From positions 1 to 39,370 of IMG/VR virus record IMGVR_UViG_3300044940_000235: DNA of 39,370 bases. The stretch is one strand, 5' to 3'. A model generated the notes under the pieces. It worked only from the letters and a program-made list of their open reading frames with translations. It did not search any database and had not been told where the DNA came from. Origin of the DNA: a virus. The position numbers and the translations under genes were made by a program. The stretch's first letter is position 1, and every line of letters begins with the position of its first letter. This document shows, piece by piece, positions 5,913 to 12,197 of this stretch.

Positions 5913-6934
5913 GCCGCGTCCTCCGTCCTGGCAAACGCCGCAAGCCGCGCCGCCTCCACCTCGGCATGCAACTCCGGATGCTGTCGCAGCAGCTTCGCAC
6001 GCGCCTGCCTGGTAGCATCCACGATCCGTAGCACAGCGCCGCGATCCGGCGCCGCCTCAAAGTCCGCGATCACCTTGCGCGCCCATACACGCGCCGCGCT
6101 CTCCGCATCATCCCCTTCCGACGGAGAGGACGCCGCTTCCTCCGCGATGGCCGCTTCCAGCGCATCCAGACGGCTGCGCGGCGCTTCGGACGGCTCTTCG
6201 GTGGCCGTGCCATCCAGCACCACGTCCTCGTCCACTCGCTCGATGGCGGAGACCAGCCGATCCGTCGCTTCGTCCCGCGCAGTGCGGCCATCGGCGCCTG
6301 CACCAGGCCTGTCGGTCGAAAGCGGCAGACGCTTGATCAATCGACGCAGCACCGACTTCCGGGCCATCTCGCCCCACCACTGCGACCAGGCGGGGCCTTC
6401 CTTCGAGCGCGACGCCGCGCGCACCTGCTCAATCTCCGCGCGCGACATGACCTCGGCGATCACCTCACCAGACACTAGGCTGGCGATCGCATAGGCCCCG
6501 ATGGGGCGGCCGCGGTCCTCGCTCAGCGACGGCACCTCATGCTCAATCGGCCGTTCTGTGTCGGCCGGACGCCACACGAAGCGATCCCGCTCATGCACCA
6601 CCTGCGCGATCAAAGACTTGATCTGCCCAGAGTTGCGGGCCAGCACCATCAACCCGCCGACCATCGGCATCCATTGCGCCTGGTCGCGGAAACCCACGAT
6701 CGCACCTTGACGGCCATCGGGAAGAAGCCCGTCCTGCGCGGCGCGCAAGCACGCCATGAACAGGCTTTGCCGATTGAGGTTCAGCAGCGACGGGTTGGCC
6801 TGCACGGCGGTCAGCACCACCCGCTCGAACCGCTCGACGGGGATGTGCGATGGCAGCGCGGCCGCCAGCCGGTCGCGCCCGGCATGCACTAGCGCGGCAA
6901 ACTCGCGCGCGCGGTCGGAAATGGTCATGCTCAT
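5909..6934 (-). CDS. recT: RecT-family single-strand annealing protein
   Basis: 341 aa, near the usual length of the family. Recognisable blocks are PVERFERVVLTAVQANPSLL, SLFMACLRAAQDGLLPDGRQ, the WMPMVGGLMVLARNSGQI segment typical of RecT cores, and later WGEMARKSVLRRLIKRLPLS. The last 100 residues are acidic and variable. RecT binds ssDNA and anneals complementary strands, normally with an exonuclease partner. Here the upstream gene keeps only the C-terminal part of a YqaJ-type exonuclease. The start at 6934 overlaps that gene (ATGA) and has AGGAGA plus AGGA upstream. A second annealing set lies in rightward block D. Confidence 0.93.
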   Translation of the reverse strand: MSMTISDRAREFAALVHAGRDRLAAALPSHIPVERFERVVLTAVQANPSLLNLNRQSLFMACLRAAQDGLLPDGRQGAIVGFRDQAQWMPMVGGLMVLARNSGQIKSLIAQVVHERDRFVWRPADTERPIEHEVPSLSEDRGRPIGAYAIASLVSGEVIAEVMSRAEIEQVRAASRSKEGPAWSQWWGEMARKSVLRRLIKRLPLSTDRPGAGADGRTARDEATDRLVSAIERVDEDVVLDGTATEEPSEAPRSRLDALEAAIAEEAASSPSEGDDAESAARVWARKVIADFEAAPDRGAVLRIVDATRQARAKLLRQHPELHAEVEAARLAAFARTEDAA

Positions 6935-7242
6935 TCCTGCATCTCCTGTTGCGTCACGATCAAGCGAACACTCGCCGCGCGTCCGGGCAGCATTTGGCCC
7001 ACCATGTCAGGCGTGATGCGCCGCTCAGGACGCCCCGGCGAATAGGCAGCGGCGATGCGCCACTCGCCCGCGTAGCCGTAGCGGTGGCCGCCGAGCTTCT
7101 CCAAGAGCCGGTTGCGCAATTCGGCGCGCTCCTTCTCGAGCGCCGAGAGCTGCGCCGTCACTGCCGCATATCGCTCCGCCAGCACCGGCGCCTCGTTGTC
7201 GCCCGCGAGGTCGGCAGGCTCGTCATCCGCGCCGTCGCACAT
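6931..7242 (-). pseudogene. C-terminal remnant of a YqaJ-like phage exonuclease
   Basis: The largest ATG-started frame gives 103 aa, with a coiled segment (AERYAAVTAQLSALEKERAE) and a beta-rich end (GYAGEWRIAAAYSPGRPERR). This matches the tail region of YqaJ-family recombinases. Upstream of the ATG the same frame stays open and still reads like the family: HARADFWRSIDEDKPPAPDG, then SDATYRALVEM (to about 7332). The catalytic nuclease core that should precede this is absent; beyond 7332 lie only hairpins and a terminator. No ATG, GTG or TTG precedes 7242 in the conserved part. A decayed gene is the simplest reading, though the small product may still be made because it is coupled to recT. Confidence 0.65.
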
Positions 7243-7338
7243 CTCGACCAGCGCGCGATAGGTGGCGTCGGAACCATCCGGCGCCGGAGGCTTGTCCTCA
7301 TCAATCGAGCGCCAGAAATCCGCCCTCGCGTGTGAGAT

Positions 7339-7449
7339 CGCCGACCTGCCGCTACCGGCGCTGCAGCGCGCGATGTAGCGCGCCCGGACGTCGCACTGCC
7401 GAGCCCCGCCGGGGCTGGGGGGAGTCCCCTGGCCCCGGCGGGGTTTTTT
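7339..7449 (+). ncRNA. Candidate structured RNA ending in an intrinsic terminator
   Basis: Three hairpins follow one another on the plus strand: CGCCG/CGGCG (7339-7360), GCGCGC/GCGCGC with a six-base loop (7366-7383), and the terminator stem (7404-7443) followed by six T. The bases carry no convincing gene in any frame. A rightward transcript here would be antisense to the leftward operon. No clear promoter was identified, so this is a weak candidate. Confidence 0.25.
7404..7449 (+). terminator. Intrinsic terminator on the plus strand
   Basis: A perfect 12-bp stem (CCCCGCCGGGGC at 7404-7415 with GCCCCGGCGGGG at 7432-7443), a 16-base loop that can itself pair, then TTTTTT (7444-7449). It functions only in the rightward sense, opposite to the genes on both sides. 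It would stop antisense read-through from block B, or end a small RNA. Confidence 0.8.
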
Positions 7450-7467
7450 ACGTGCCGGGTCATGCTG

Positions 7468-7806
7468 CTAATCCTCACCTTGTGTCGCCGGTGAGGGGAT
7501 GGACGGCAACTCCGCCCACCAGGCAATGGAGTCGGAGTAGAAGTCGTCGATCTCCTCGATGCCGGATTCCAGGCGGAGTTGCGCATCCTCCCAGGAAATC
7601 TCTCCGCGCTCCAACTCTTCCCAGATGATCGCTCCCTCGTCCTCGTCACCGTCCACATCCTCGCAGATGATGCGGAGGACGCGCCAGTCGTATTCGCGCC
7701 GAAAGCCGCGTCCGCGATCGACGCAGGTCTCGATCACCGCCAGGATCGGCGTGTTGAGCGGAGGCAGCGTTGTCGCCGGGGCGTGCAGCTTGATCGTCAG
7801 TTCCAT
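7468..7806 (-). CDS. Hypothetical acidic protein, 112 aa
   Basis: The start at 7806 is supported by AGGAGA 7 bases upstream. The N-terminal part looks like a beta strand pair (MELTIKLHAPATTLPPLNTP, then ILAVIETCVD). The rest is strongly acidic, with runs such as DVDGDEDEGAIIWEELERGE. Its high negative charge could mimic DNA, as some anti-restriction and anti-defence proteins do, but that is speculation. It is the first gene of leftward block C, divergent from the HTH gene at 7934, so it should be among the first proteins expressed. No family was recognised. Confidence 0.75.
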   Translation of the reverse strand: MELTIKLHAPATTLPPLNTPILAVIETCVDRGRGFRREYDWRVLRIICEDVDGDEDEGAIIWEELERGEISWEDAQLRLESGIEEIDDFYSDSIAWWAELPSIPSPATQGED

Positions 7807-7830
7807 GATGCATTCTCCTGTTGCTGAACC

Positions 7831-7859
7831 CCGGTGGTGTTCGTATTTTGCACCGCCGG
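7831..7859. promoter_or_regulatory. Operator-like inverted repeat at the second divergent switch
   Basis: CCGGTGGTG, 11 bases, then CACCGCCGG: 8 of 9 positions pair. The 11-base spacing equals that of the palindrome at 2434-2458, although the arm sequence differs. It lies between the start of the gene at 7806 and the rightward promoter. Confidence 0.4.
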
Positions 7860-7896
7860 CATTCGGTAGGATAGCCGCCCGGCGTCAAAAAGTGAA

Positions 7897-7924
7897 TGGA
7901 CAACCGTCCCACTCTGCGGATAAA
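7897..7924 (+). promoter_or_regulatory. Rightward early promoter of block D
   Basis: -35 TGGACA (7897-7902), a 16-base spacer and -10 GATAAA (7919-7924). The expected start at about 7931 is only three bases before the ATG at 7934, so this message would also be nearly leaderless. A small palindrome, GGAC/GTCC, overlaps the -35. There is no better candidate in the gap. Confidence 0.4.
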
Positions 7925-7933
7925 GGTAGCCCC

Positions 7934-8152
7934 ATGCCCGATTGGAAATCTATTATCGAAAAGTGGCCGTCGCCGGAGGCGATGGCGCAAGACGTCAAGG
8001 TCTCTCCGATCACCGTGCGAGCGTGGCGCTTGCGCGGCATCCCCCCGCTCCGTTGGCTGGCCGTCGTGCATGCCGCGAAGCGCCGCGGCTACCACGGCGT
8101 CACGCTGGATCGGCTTGCCGCGCTGGCGAAGAGACAGCGTCGCCGTGCGTAG
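7934..8152 (+). CDS. Small HTH regulator, carph-isopro/YdaS-like (copy 2)
   Basis: 72 aa, paralogous to the protein at 2491-2736. Shared signature blocks are IIxKWPS, TVRAWRxRGIP, RW, a helix with two alanines before RG, and GVxL with a final LA pair. About half of the aligned residues are identical. The C-terminus is short and basic (KRQRRRA). It is the first gene of the 31-kb rightward block and sits at a divergent switch opposite the recT operon. A pair of related regulators at two switches suggests cross-regulation of early expression. The ATG was chosen because it is the first in frame after the predicted promoter. Confidence 0.85.
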   Translation: MPDWKSIIEKWPSPEAMAQDVKVSPITVRAWRLRGIPPLRWLAVVHAAKRRGYHGVTLDRLAALAKRQRRRA

Positions 8153-8606
8153 CATCGTCCTCGCCCTCGACCTCGGAAGCACCCTCGGCTGGGCGGTGCG
8201 ACTGCGAGACGGCACCATCACCTCCGGCACGGCGACTTTCCGTCCAGGGCGCTTTGAGGGCGGCGGCATGGGGTGGTTGCGCTTCCGCCGCTGGCTCGAC
8301 AGCATGGCTTCCAGCGCCGGGCCGTTCGACAGCATCGTCTTCGAGGAGGTCCGGCGCCACGCCGGCACCACCGCCGCCCACGTCTATGGCGGCTTCCTCG
8401 CCCATCTCACCGCCTGGTGCGAGGACGCAGGCGTCCCCTACCAGGGCGTCCCGGTCGGCACGATCAAGCGCTTCGCCACCGGCAAGGGGAATACGGACAA
8501 GGCCGCGATGATCGCCGCCATGCGCGCTCGCGGCTTCACACCCGCTGACGACAACGAGGCGGACGCTATCGCCCTGCTCTTGCTGACGATCGAAGGAAAC
8601 ACATGA
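8145..8606 (+). CDS. RuvC-like Holliday junction resolvase
   Basis: 153 aa from a GTG start inside the end of the HTH gene, in a different frame. The RNase H fold motifs of the RuvC family are visible. The first acidic residue is Asp9 in SIVLALDLGSTLGWAV. A Glu pair occurs in FDSIVFEEV. The C-terminal DNEADAIALL supplies the last acidic residues. The enzyme should cut branched DNA formed during recombination and replication before packaging. It opens the recombination module, followed by a Sak4-like ATPase, an ssDNA-binding protein and a nuclease. The GTG start is inferred from the conserved N-terminal strand; no ATG lies closer in this frame. Confidence 0.85.
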   Translation: MRSIVLALDLGSTLGWAVRLRDGTITSGTATFRPGRFEGGGMGWLRFRRWLDSMASSAGPFDSIVFEEVRRHAGTTAAHVYGGFLAHLTAWCEDAGVPYQGVPVGTIKRFATGKGNTDKAAMIAAMRARGFTPADDNEADAIALLLLTIEGNT

Positions 8607-8770
8607 CCGTGCTGCGCGCGCTGCACGCTGCTACACGAAGGCATCGCCTTCCTCTGGGTCTTCGAGATCCTGCTCGGTCCGACCTGACGGCGGCCAAGCA
8701 GAGCATCGGCTGCGCACGCCCGGGCGCGCTGCCGATCCCGTCCACCGGGCCAAGCACAGGGACATTATGA
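8603..8770 (+). CDS. Possible short protein, 55 aa
   Basis: ATG at 8603 overlaps the resolvase stop, and the TGA at 8768-8770 overlaps the next gene's start, as expected for a coupled gene. The product (MTVLRALHAATRRHRLPLGL, then arginine- and proline-rich) resembles no family, and codon bias is not clearly that of a gene. The 160 bases may instead be an untranslated spacer. Confidence 0.25.
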   Translation: MTVLRALHAATRRHRLPLGLRDPARSDLTAAKQSIGCARPGALPIPSTGPSTGTL

Positions 8771-9243
8771 TGAACCGAACGACTCTGGCGCAGCTGCGTG
8801 AGATGGACGTGCAGGAGGCAGCGACCCTCCCGATCGACCACCTCTCAATGCTGCTGGAAGAGGTCGCGGAGCTTCGCACCGACGCGAAGCGTCTCTCCGA
8901 CCTGCTGCACGACGCGCTGCATGCCCGCTACGGCGAAGCGGCTGCCGCGGCCCGTCGCGCCGAGGGCAAAAACACCGGCCGCGTCCGCCTGGAGGATGAC
9001 GGCTTCGAGATCGTCGCCGATCTGCCGAAGCGCGTGGAGTGGGACCAGGCCAAACTGATGGAGGCGATCGCCACGATCCGCGGCTGGGGGGAGGACCCTG
9101 CCGACTACGTCACCATCGAGGTCCGCGTTCCAGAAAGCCGCTTCACTGCGTGGCCGCCGCGCATTCGCGCGGTGTTCGAACCGGCCCGCACCGTCGGCAC
9201 CGGACGCCCCTCCTACACCCTCGAACCGAAGGACGCCGCGTGA
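8767..9243 (+). CDS. Hypothetical protein of the recombination module, 158 aa
   Basis: The start is 8767 or 8770. The N-terminal half is helical and rich in Glu and Leu (PIDHLSMLLEEVAELRTDAK, then RLSDLLHDALHARYG), likely a coiled coil. The C-terminal half is beta-rich, with FEIVADLPKRVEWDQAKLME and YVTIEVRVPESRFTAWPP. Proteins of this form are common immediately upstream of Sak4-like ATPase genes in proteobacterial phages, and their role is not established. It ends one base before the ATPase start. It may assist recombination or DNA binding (inference). Confidence 0.85.
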   Translation: MMNRTTLAQLREMDVQEAATLPIDHLSMLLEEVAELRTDAKRLSDLLHDALHARYGEAAAAARRAEGKNTGRVRLEDDGFEIVADLPKRVEWDQAKLMEAIATIRGWGEDPADYVTIEVRVPESRFTAWPPRIRAVFEPARTVGTGRPSYTLEPKDAA

Positions 9244-9244
9244 T

Positions 9245-10036
9245 ATGGCGATCTCCCTGGCATCGATCCGACGCGGCGGTGAGGCACGCCCTCCGCGGCT
9301 GCTGATCTACGGCGTGGCAGGCGTCGGCAAGACCAAGCTTGCCGCCGATGCGCCGAACCCGGTCTTCCTGCAGACAGAGGACGGGCTTGGCAACATCGAG
9401 GCTGCGACCTTCGGGCTGCTGCGCAGTTTCGATGCGGTCTTGGAGGCGCTCGGCAGCCTCTACTCCGAGGCGCACGACTTCCAGACGGTCGTCGTCGACA
9501 GCCTCGACTGGCTGGAACCGCTGATCTGGCAGCACACGGCGGCGCTGCACAACCAGCCGGACATCGAGACCTTCGGCTATGGCAAGGGCTACCTCGCTGC
9601 GCTCGACACCTGGCGCAGCTTCCTCGATGGCGTGAACGCGCTGCGCGACGAGCGCGGCATGGCGGTGATCTTCCTGGCGCATGCCGAGATCCGGCGCTTC
9701 GACAGCCCCGAAACCGAACCTTACGATCGCTACCAGCCGAAGCTCCACGCGCGGGCATCCGCGCTCGTGCAGGAGCATGTCGATGCCGTGCTCTTCGCGA
9801 ACTACCGGATCAGCACGCTGAAGTCGGATGTCGGCTTCAACAAGAAGGTGGTGCGCGGCGTCTCCGGCGGCGATCGCGTGCTGCACACCGCCGAGCGGCC
9901 GGCCTTCCTGGCGAAAAACCGCTTCGGGCTGCCAGAGACGCTGCCGCTGTCCTGGCCCGAGCTCGCCGCCGGCATCCCCTTCTACGCGGCGCCGCAGGCC
10001 GCCGCCCCCGTCTCCACCACCGCAGCCCGGAGCTGA
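9245..10036 (+). CDS. Sak4-like AAA ATPase (phage nucleotide-binding protein)
   Basis: 263 aa. Walker A is GVAGVGKT at residues 23-30, and a Walker B-like strand TVVVDSLDW begins near residue 81. The N-terminus (MAISLASIRRGGEARPPRLL) and the later FLAHAEIRRFDSPETEPYDR segment are typical of the AAA_24/Sak4 group of RecA-like phage single-strand annealing ATPases. It should bind ssDNA and promote annealing together with an SSB. The next gene encodes a DUF669 protein, the usual partner. This provides a second annealing system besides RecT. The start lies one base after the previous gene. Confidence 0.9.
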   Translation: MAISLASIRRGGEARPPRLLIYGVAGVGKTKLAADAPNPVFLQTEDGLGNIEAATFGLLRSFDAVLEALGSLYSEAHDFQTVVVDSLDWLEPLIWQHTAALHNQPDIETFGYGKGYLAALDTWRSFLDGVNALRDERGMAVIFLAHAEIRRFDSPETEPYDRYQPKLHARASALVQEHVDAVLFANYRISTLKSDVGFNKKVVRGVSGGDRVLHTAERPAFLAKNRFGLPETLPLSWPELAAGIPFYAAPQAAAPVSTTAARS

Positions 10037-10039
10037 GTC

Positions 10040-10573
10040 ATGGCCTCCCTCACCTTCGACGCGACAACAATCGCGCCTGCCACCCCGTTCGAGGTGTTGC
10101 CGCCCGGCAAATACCTGGCGCACATCATCGAGAGCGAGATGATCCCCACCAGGATGGGCGACGGCCAATACCTCAAGCTGACCTTCGAGGTCCTGGAAGG
10201 ACCGTATCAGGGTCGCAAAATCTGGGACCAACTCAATCTGGTGAACGCAAACCAGCAGACGGTGGAGATCGCGCAGCGCATGCTCTCCGCCATCTGCCAC
10301 GCGGTCGGCCAGGTCCACGTCAGCGACAGCGAGCAGCTGCACTTCAAGCCGCTGATCGTGACGCTGAAGGTCGAGCCCGCCGGTCCCGACAAGGGCGGCG
10401 TGCACCGCGAGGCGCGGAACAAGGTGACCGGGTATGCCGCGCCCAACGCGGGCATTGGCGCCCCGCCCGCGCCGCGCCCCGCGCGTCCCGCACCCCGCCC
10501 TGCCGCCCCGCCCGTCCCCCCGGCTGCGCGCCCTGGCGGCACGGCGCCCCCGCCCTGGCGACGCAATACCTGA
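10040..10573 (+). CDS. DUF669-family ssDNA-binding protein
   Basis: 177 aa. Residues 1-120 match DUF669 (FEVLPPGKYLAHIIESEMIP, then GDGQYLKLTFEVLEGPYQGR, then IWDQLNLVN). This family works with Sak4-like recombinases as a phage SSB. The C-terminal 45 residues are a proline/alanine/arginine low-complexity tail (RPARPAPRPAAPPVPPA) ending PPPWRRNT. Bacterial SSB proteins end in an acidic tip that recruits partners; here the end is basic instead, so partner recruitment must differ. It is three bases downstream of the ATPase gene and clearly cotranscribed with it. Confidence 0.88.
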   Translation: MASLTFDATTIAPATPFEVLPPGKYLAHIIESEMIPTRMGDGQYLKLTFEVLEGPYQGRKIWDQLNLVNANQQTVEIAQRMLSAICHAVGQVHVSDSEQLHFKPLIVTLKVEPAGPDKGGVHREARNKVTGYAAPNAGIGAPPAPRPARPAPRPAAPPVPPAARPGGTAPPPWRRNT

Positions 10574-10578
10574 TCTCC

Positions 10579-10605
10579 CGCCGGCAGGCAATGTGCCTGC
10601 CGGCG
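10579..10605. other. Perfect 12-bp hairpin after the SSB gene
   Basis: CGCCGGCAGGCA, a three-base loop (atg), then TGCCTGCCGGCG. No T run follows, so it is unlikely to be a full terminator. It may stabilise or punctuate the message between the SSB and nuclease genes. Confidence 0.6.
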
Positions 10606-10630
10606 CCTGTTTCTCCGGCGAAATCCAGCC

Positions 10631-11581
10631 ATGGTCGTCCTGCCGCCTCCATCGAGCCCCACCGTCGACGCCATCTATGCCGCCTACGAGGCAGCGGCGG
10701 ATAGCGGCTACCGCGCGCATCTCGGCGCATCGCTGATCGGCGCCGAGTGCGAGCGCGCCATCTGGTATACCTTCCGCTGGGCCACGCGCGCCCGGCACAC
10801 GGGCCGCCTGCTCCGTCTGTTCGAGACGGGCCATCTGGCCGAGGCGCGCTTCGTCGCCGACCTCCGCCGCATCGGCGTCACCGTGCTCGACGTCGATCCG
10901 GCGACCGGGCGGCAGTGGAGCCTCCGCGACGCAAGCGGCCACTTCGGCGGCAGCATGGATGCGGTGGCCAAGGGCTTCCCCGAGGCGCCGGCGACCTGGC
11001 ACGTCTGCGAGTTCAAGACCCACAGCGCCAAGTCCTTTGCCAGGCTGAAGGCCGAGGGTGTCGCCGCCTCCAAGCCGCTGCACTGGGCGCAGATGCAGGC
11101 CTACATGCAACTCTCTGGCCTCAATCGCGCATTCTATCTGGCGGTCTGCAAGGACACGGACGAGCTCTACCAGGAGCGCGTCCGACACGATGCGGAGGCG
11201 GGGCTGCGGCTCCTGGCGAAGGCCACGCGCATCATCAACGCGCCCCGACCGCCGGCCCGCATCAGCGACGACCCTGCCTGGTGGCAGTGCCGCGCCTGCG
11301 ACCACCACGCCGTCTGCCATGGCGGCGCTGCGCCGGAGCGGCACTGCCGGTCCTGCCTGCACGCCTCGCCAGTCCATGGCGGTGATTGGCACTGCGCCCG
11401 GCACGATGTCCCGCTTGACCGGCGGAACCAGGAGGCAGGCTGCGCGGCGCATCTCTACATCCCAGATTTCATCGCCGCAGAACAGATCGACGCCGGCGAA
11501 GATTGGGTCAGCTATCGAATGCCGGACGGCAGCGAATGGCGCGACGGCGCCACCTTCTCCAGCACAGGAACCACGCCATGA
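10631..11581 (+). CDS. RecB/Cas4-like PD-(D/E)XK exonuclease with cysteine cluster
   Basis: 316 aa. Catalytic residues are Asp110 (GGSMDAVA) and Glu127-x-Lys129 (CEFKTH), followed by the QMQAYM motif of RecB-family nucleases. Cys40 (IGAEC) together with Cys220, Cys223 and Cys229 (WQCRACDHHAVC) reproduces the one-plus-three cysteine layout that holds a 4Fe-4S cluster in Cas4 and AddB. Cys239, Cys242 and Cys255 with nearby histidines could form a separate zinc site. It should resect DNA ends to provide ssDNA for the Sak4-like protein. It follows the hairpin at 10579-10605, and its stop overlaps the next gene. The iron-sulphur assignment is inference. Confidence 0.88.
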   Translation: MVVLPPPSSPTVDAIYAAYEAAADSGYRAHLGASLIGAECERAIWYTFRWATRARHTGRLLRLFETGHLAEARFVADLRRIGVTVLDVDPATGRQWSLRDASGHFGGSMDAVAKGFPEAPATWHVCEFKTHSAKSFARLKAEGVAASKPLHWAQMQAYMQLSGLNRAFYLAVCKDTDELYQERVRHDAEAGLRLLAKATRIINAPRPPARISDDPAWWQCRACDHHAVCHGGAAPERHCRSCLHASPVHGGDWHCARHDVPLDRRNQEAGCAAHLYIPDFIAAEQIDAGEDWVSYRMPDGSEWRDGATFSSTGTTP

Positions 11582-12189
11582 ACAAAGACCTGCTCATCAC
11601 CGTCTCGGTCAAGAACAATGCGCTGCTGACCGCCATGCGCGACGCCGGATATGCGAGCGCGGCGGCGCTGTCGCGCGCCAGTGGCGTCGTCGCCGGCCGC
11701 ATCTACGACTACCTGAACCTGCGCATCGCACCGCTCCGCGAGAACGGGGAATGGCGCGCCTGCATCCTCGCCATCTCGAAAACACTACGCACGCTGCCGG
11801 AGGATCTCTTTCCCGCGGCGTTCCTGCGCCGCGCGCTAGCGACGAACAAGGTCACGCGCGAGGTCAGCGCCGATGATCTGCCGGCGCTTATGGGCGGCGT
11901 GTCCTACTCCATCGCCTATGACCCAGAGCGGAGCATCGACGTCGACGCTGCGCTCGACGCCCTGGACTCCGCGATAGCCACCCTGCGGCCGCGTGAGATG
12001 CGCGTGCTGCGGATGTATTTCGGCCTGGATGGCGAAGCGCCCCGGACCCTGGAAGAGATCGGGCGATCCTTTAACGTCAGCAAAGAACGCGTGCGCCAGA
12101 CCCTGCTGCTCGCCCAGCGCCGGCTGGCCGCACCGCGGCACCGACTCCGCCAGCGTTGCGCGCCCCTGCTGGAAGACGTCGCGCCCTGA
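11578..12189 (+). CDS. Xre-like HTH fused to sigma70 region 4
   Basis: 203 aa. Residues about 15-55 (LTAMRDAGYASAAALSRASG, then RIYDYLNLR) resemble a Cro/CI-type HTH. Residues about 130-190 are a clear sigma70 region 4: LRPREMRVLRMYFGLDG, RTLEEIGRSFNVSKERVRQT, LLLAQRRL. Regions 1-3 are absent, so it cannot be a full sigma factor. It could recruit host RNA polymerase or bind -35-like sequences of later promoters. It is coupled to the nuclease gene by an ATGA overlap and lies between recombination and replication genes, a good position for an early-to-late switch. That role is inferred. Confidence 0.88.
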   Translation: MNKDLLITVSVKNNALLTAMRDAGYASAAALSRASGVVAGRIYDYLNLRIAPLRENGEWRACILAISKTLRTLPEDLFPAAFLRRALATNKVTREVSADDLPALMGGVSYSIAYDPERSIDVDAALDALDSAIATLRPREMRVLRMYFGLDGEAPRTLEEIGRSFNVSKERVRQTLLLAQRRLAAPRHRLRQRCAPLLEDVAP

Positions 12190-12197
12190 GAAAAGCG

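Noticed and set aside
5788-6060. Minus-strand frame with ERAETHRALLDARLAAAYLA, resembling the end of DnaQ-type exonucleases
   Set aside because: The resemblance covers only about 20 residues. The rest is a shadow of recT, no start fits, and the coupled frame at 5754-5912 is more consistent with the operon.
10579-10605. Hairpin after the DUF669 gene as a terminator
   Set aside because: The stem is perfect but no T run follows, and the operon clearly continues.
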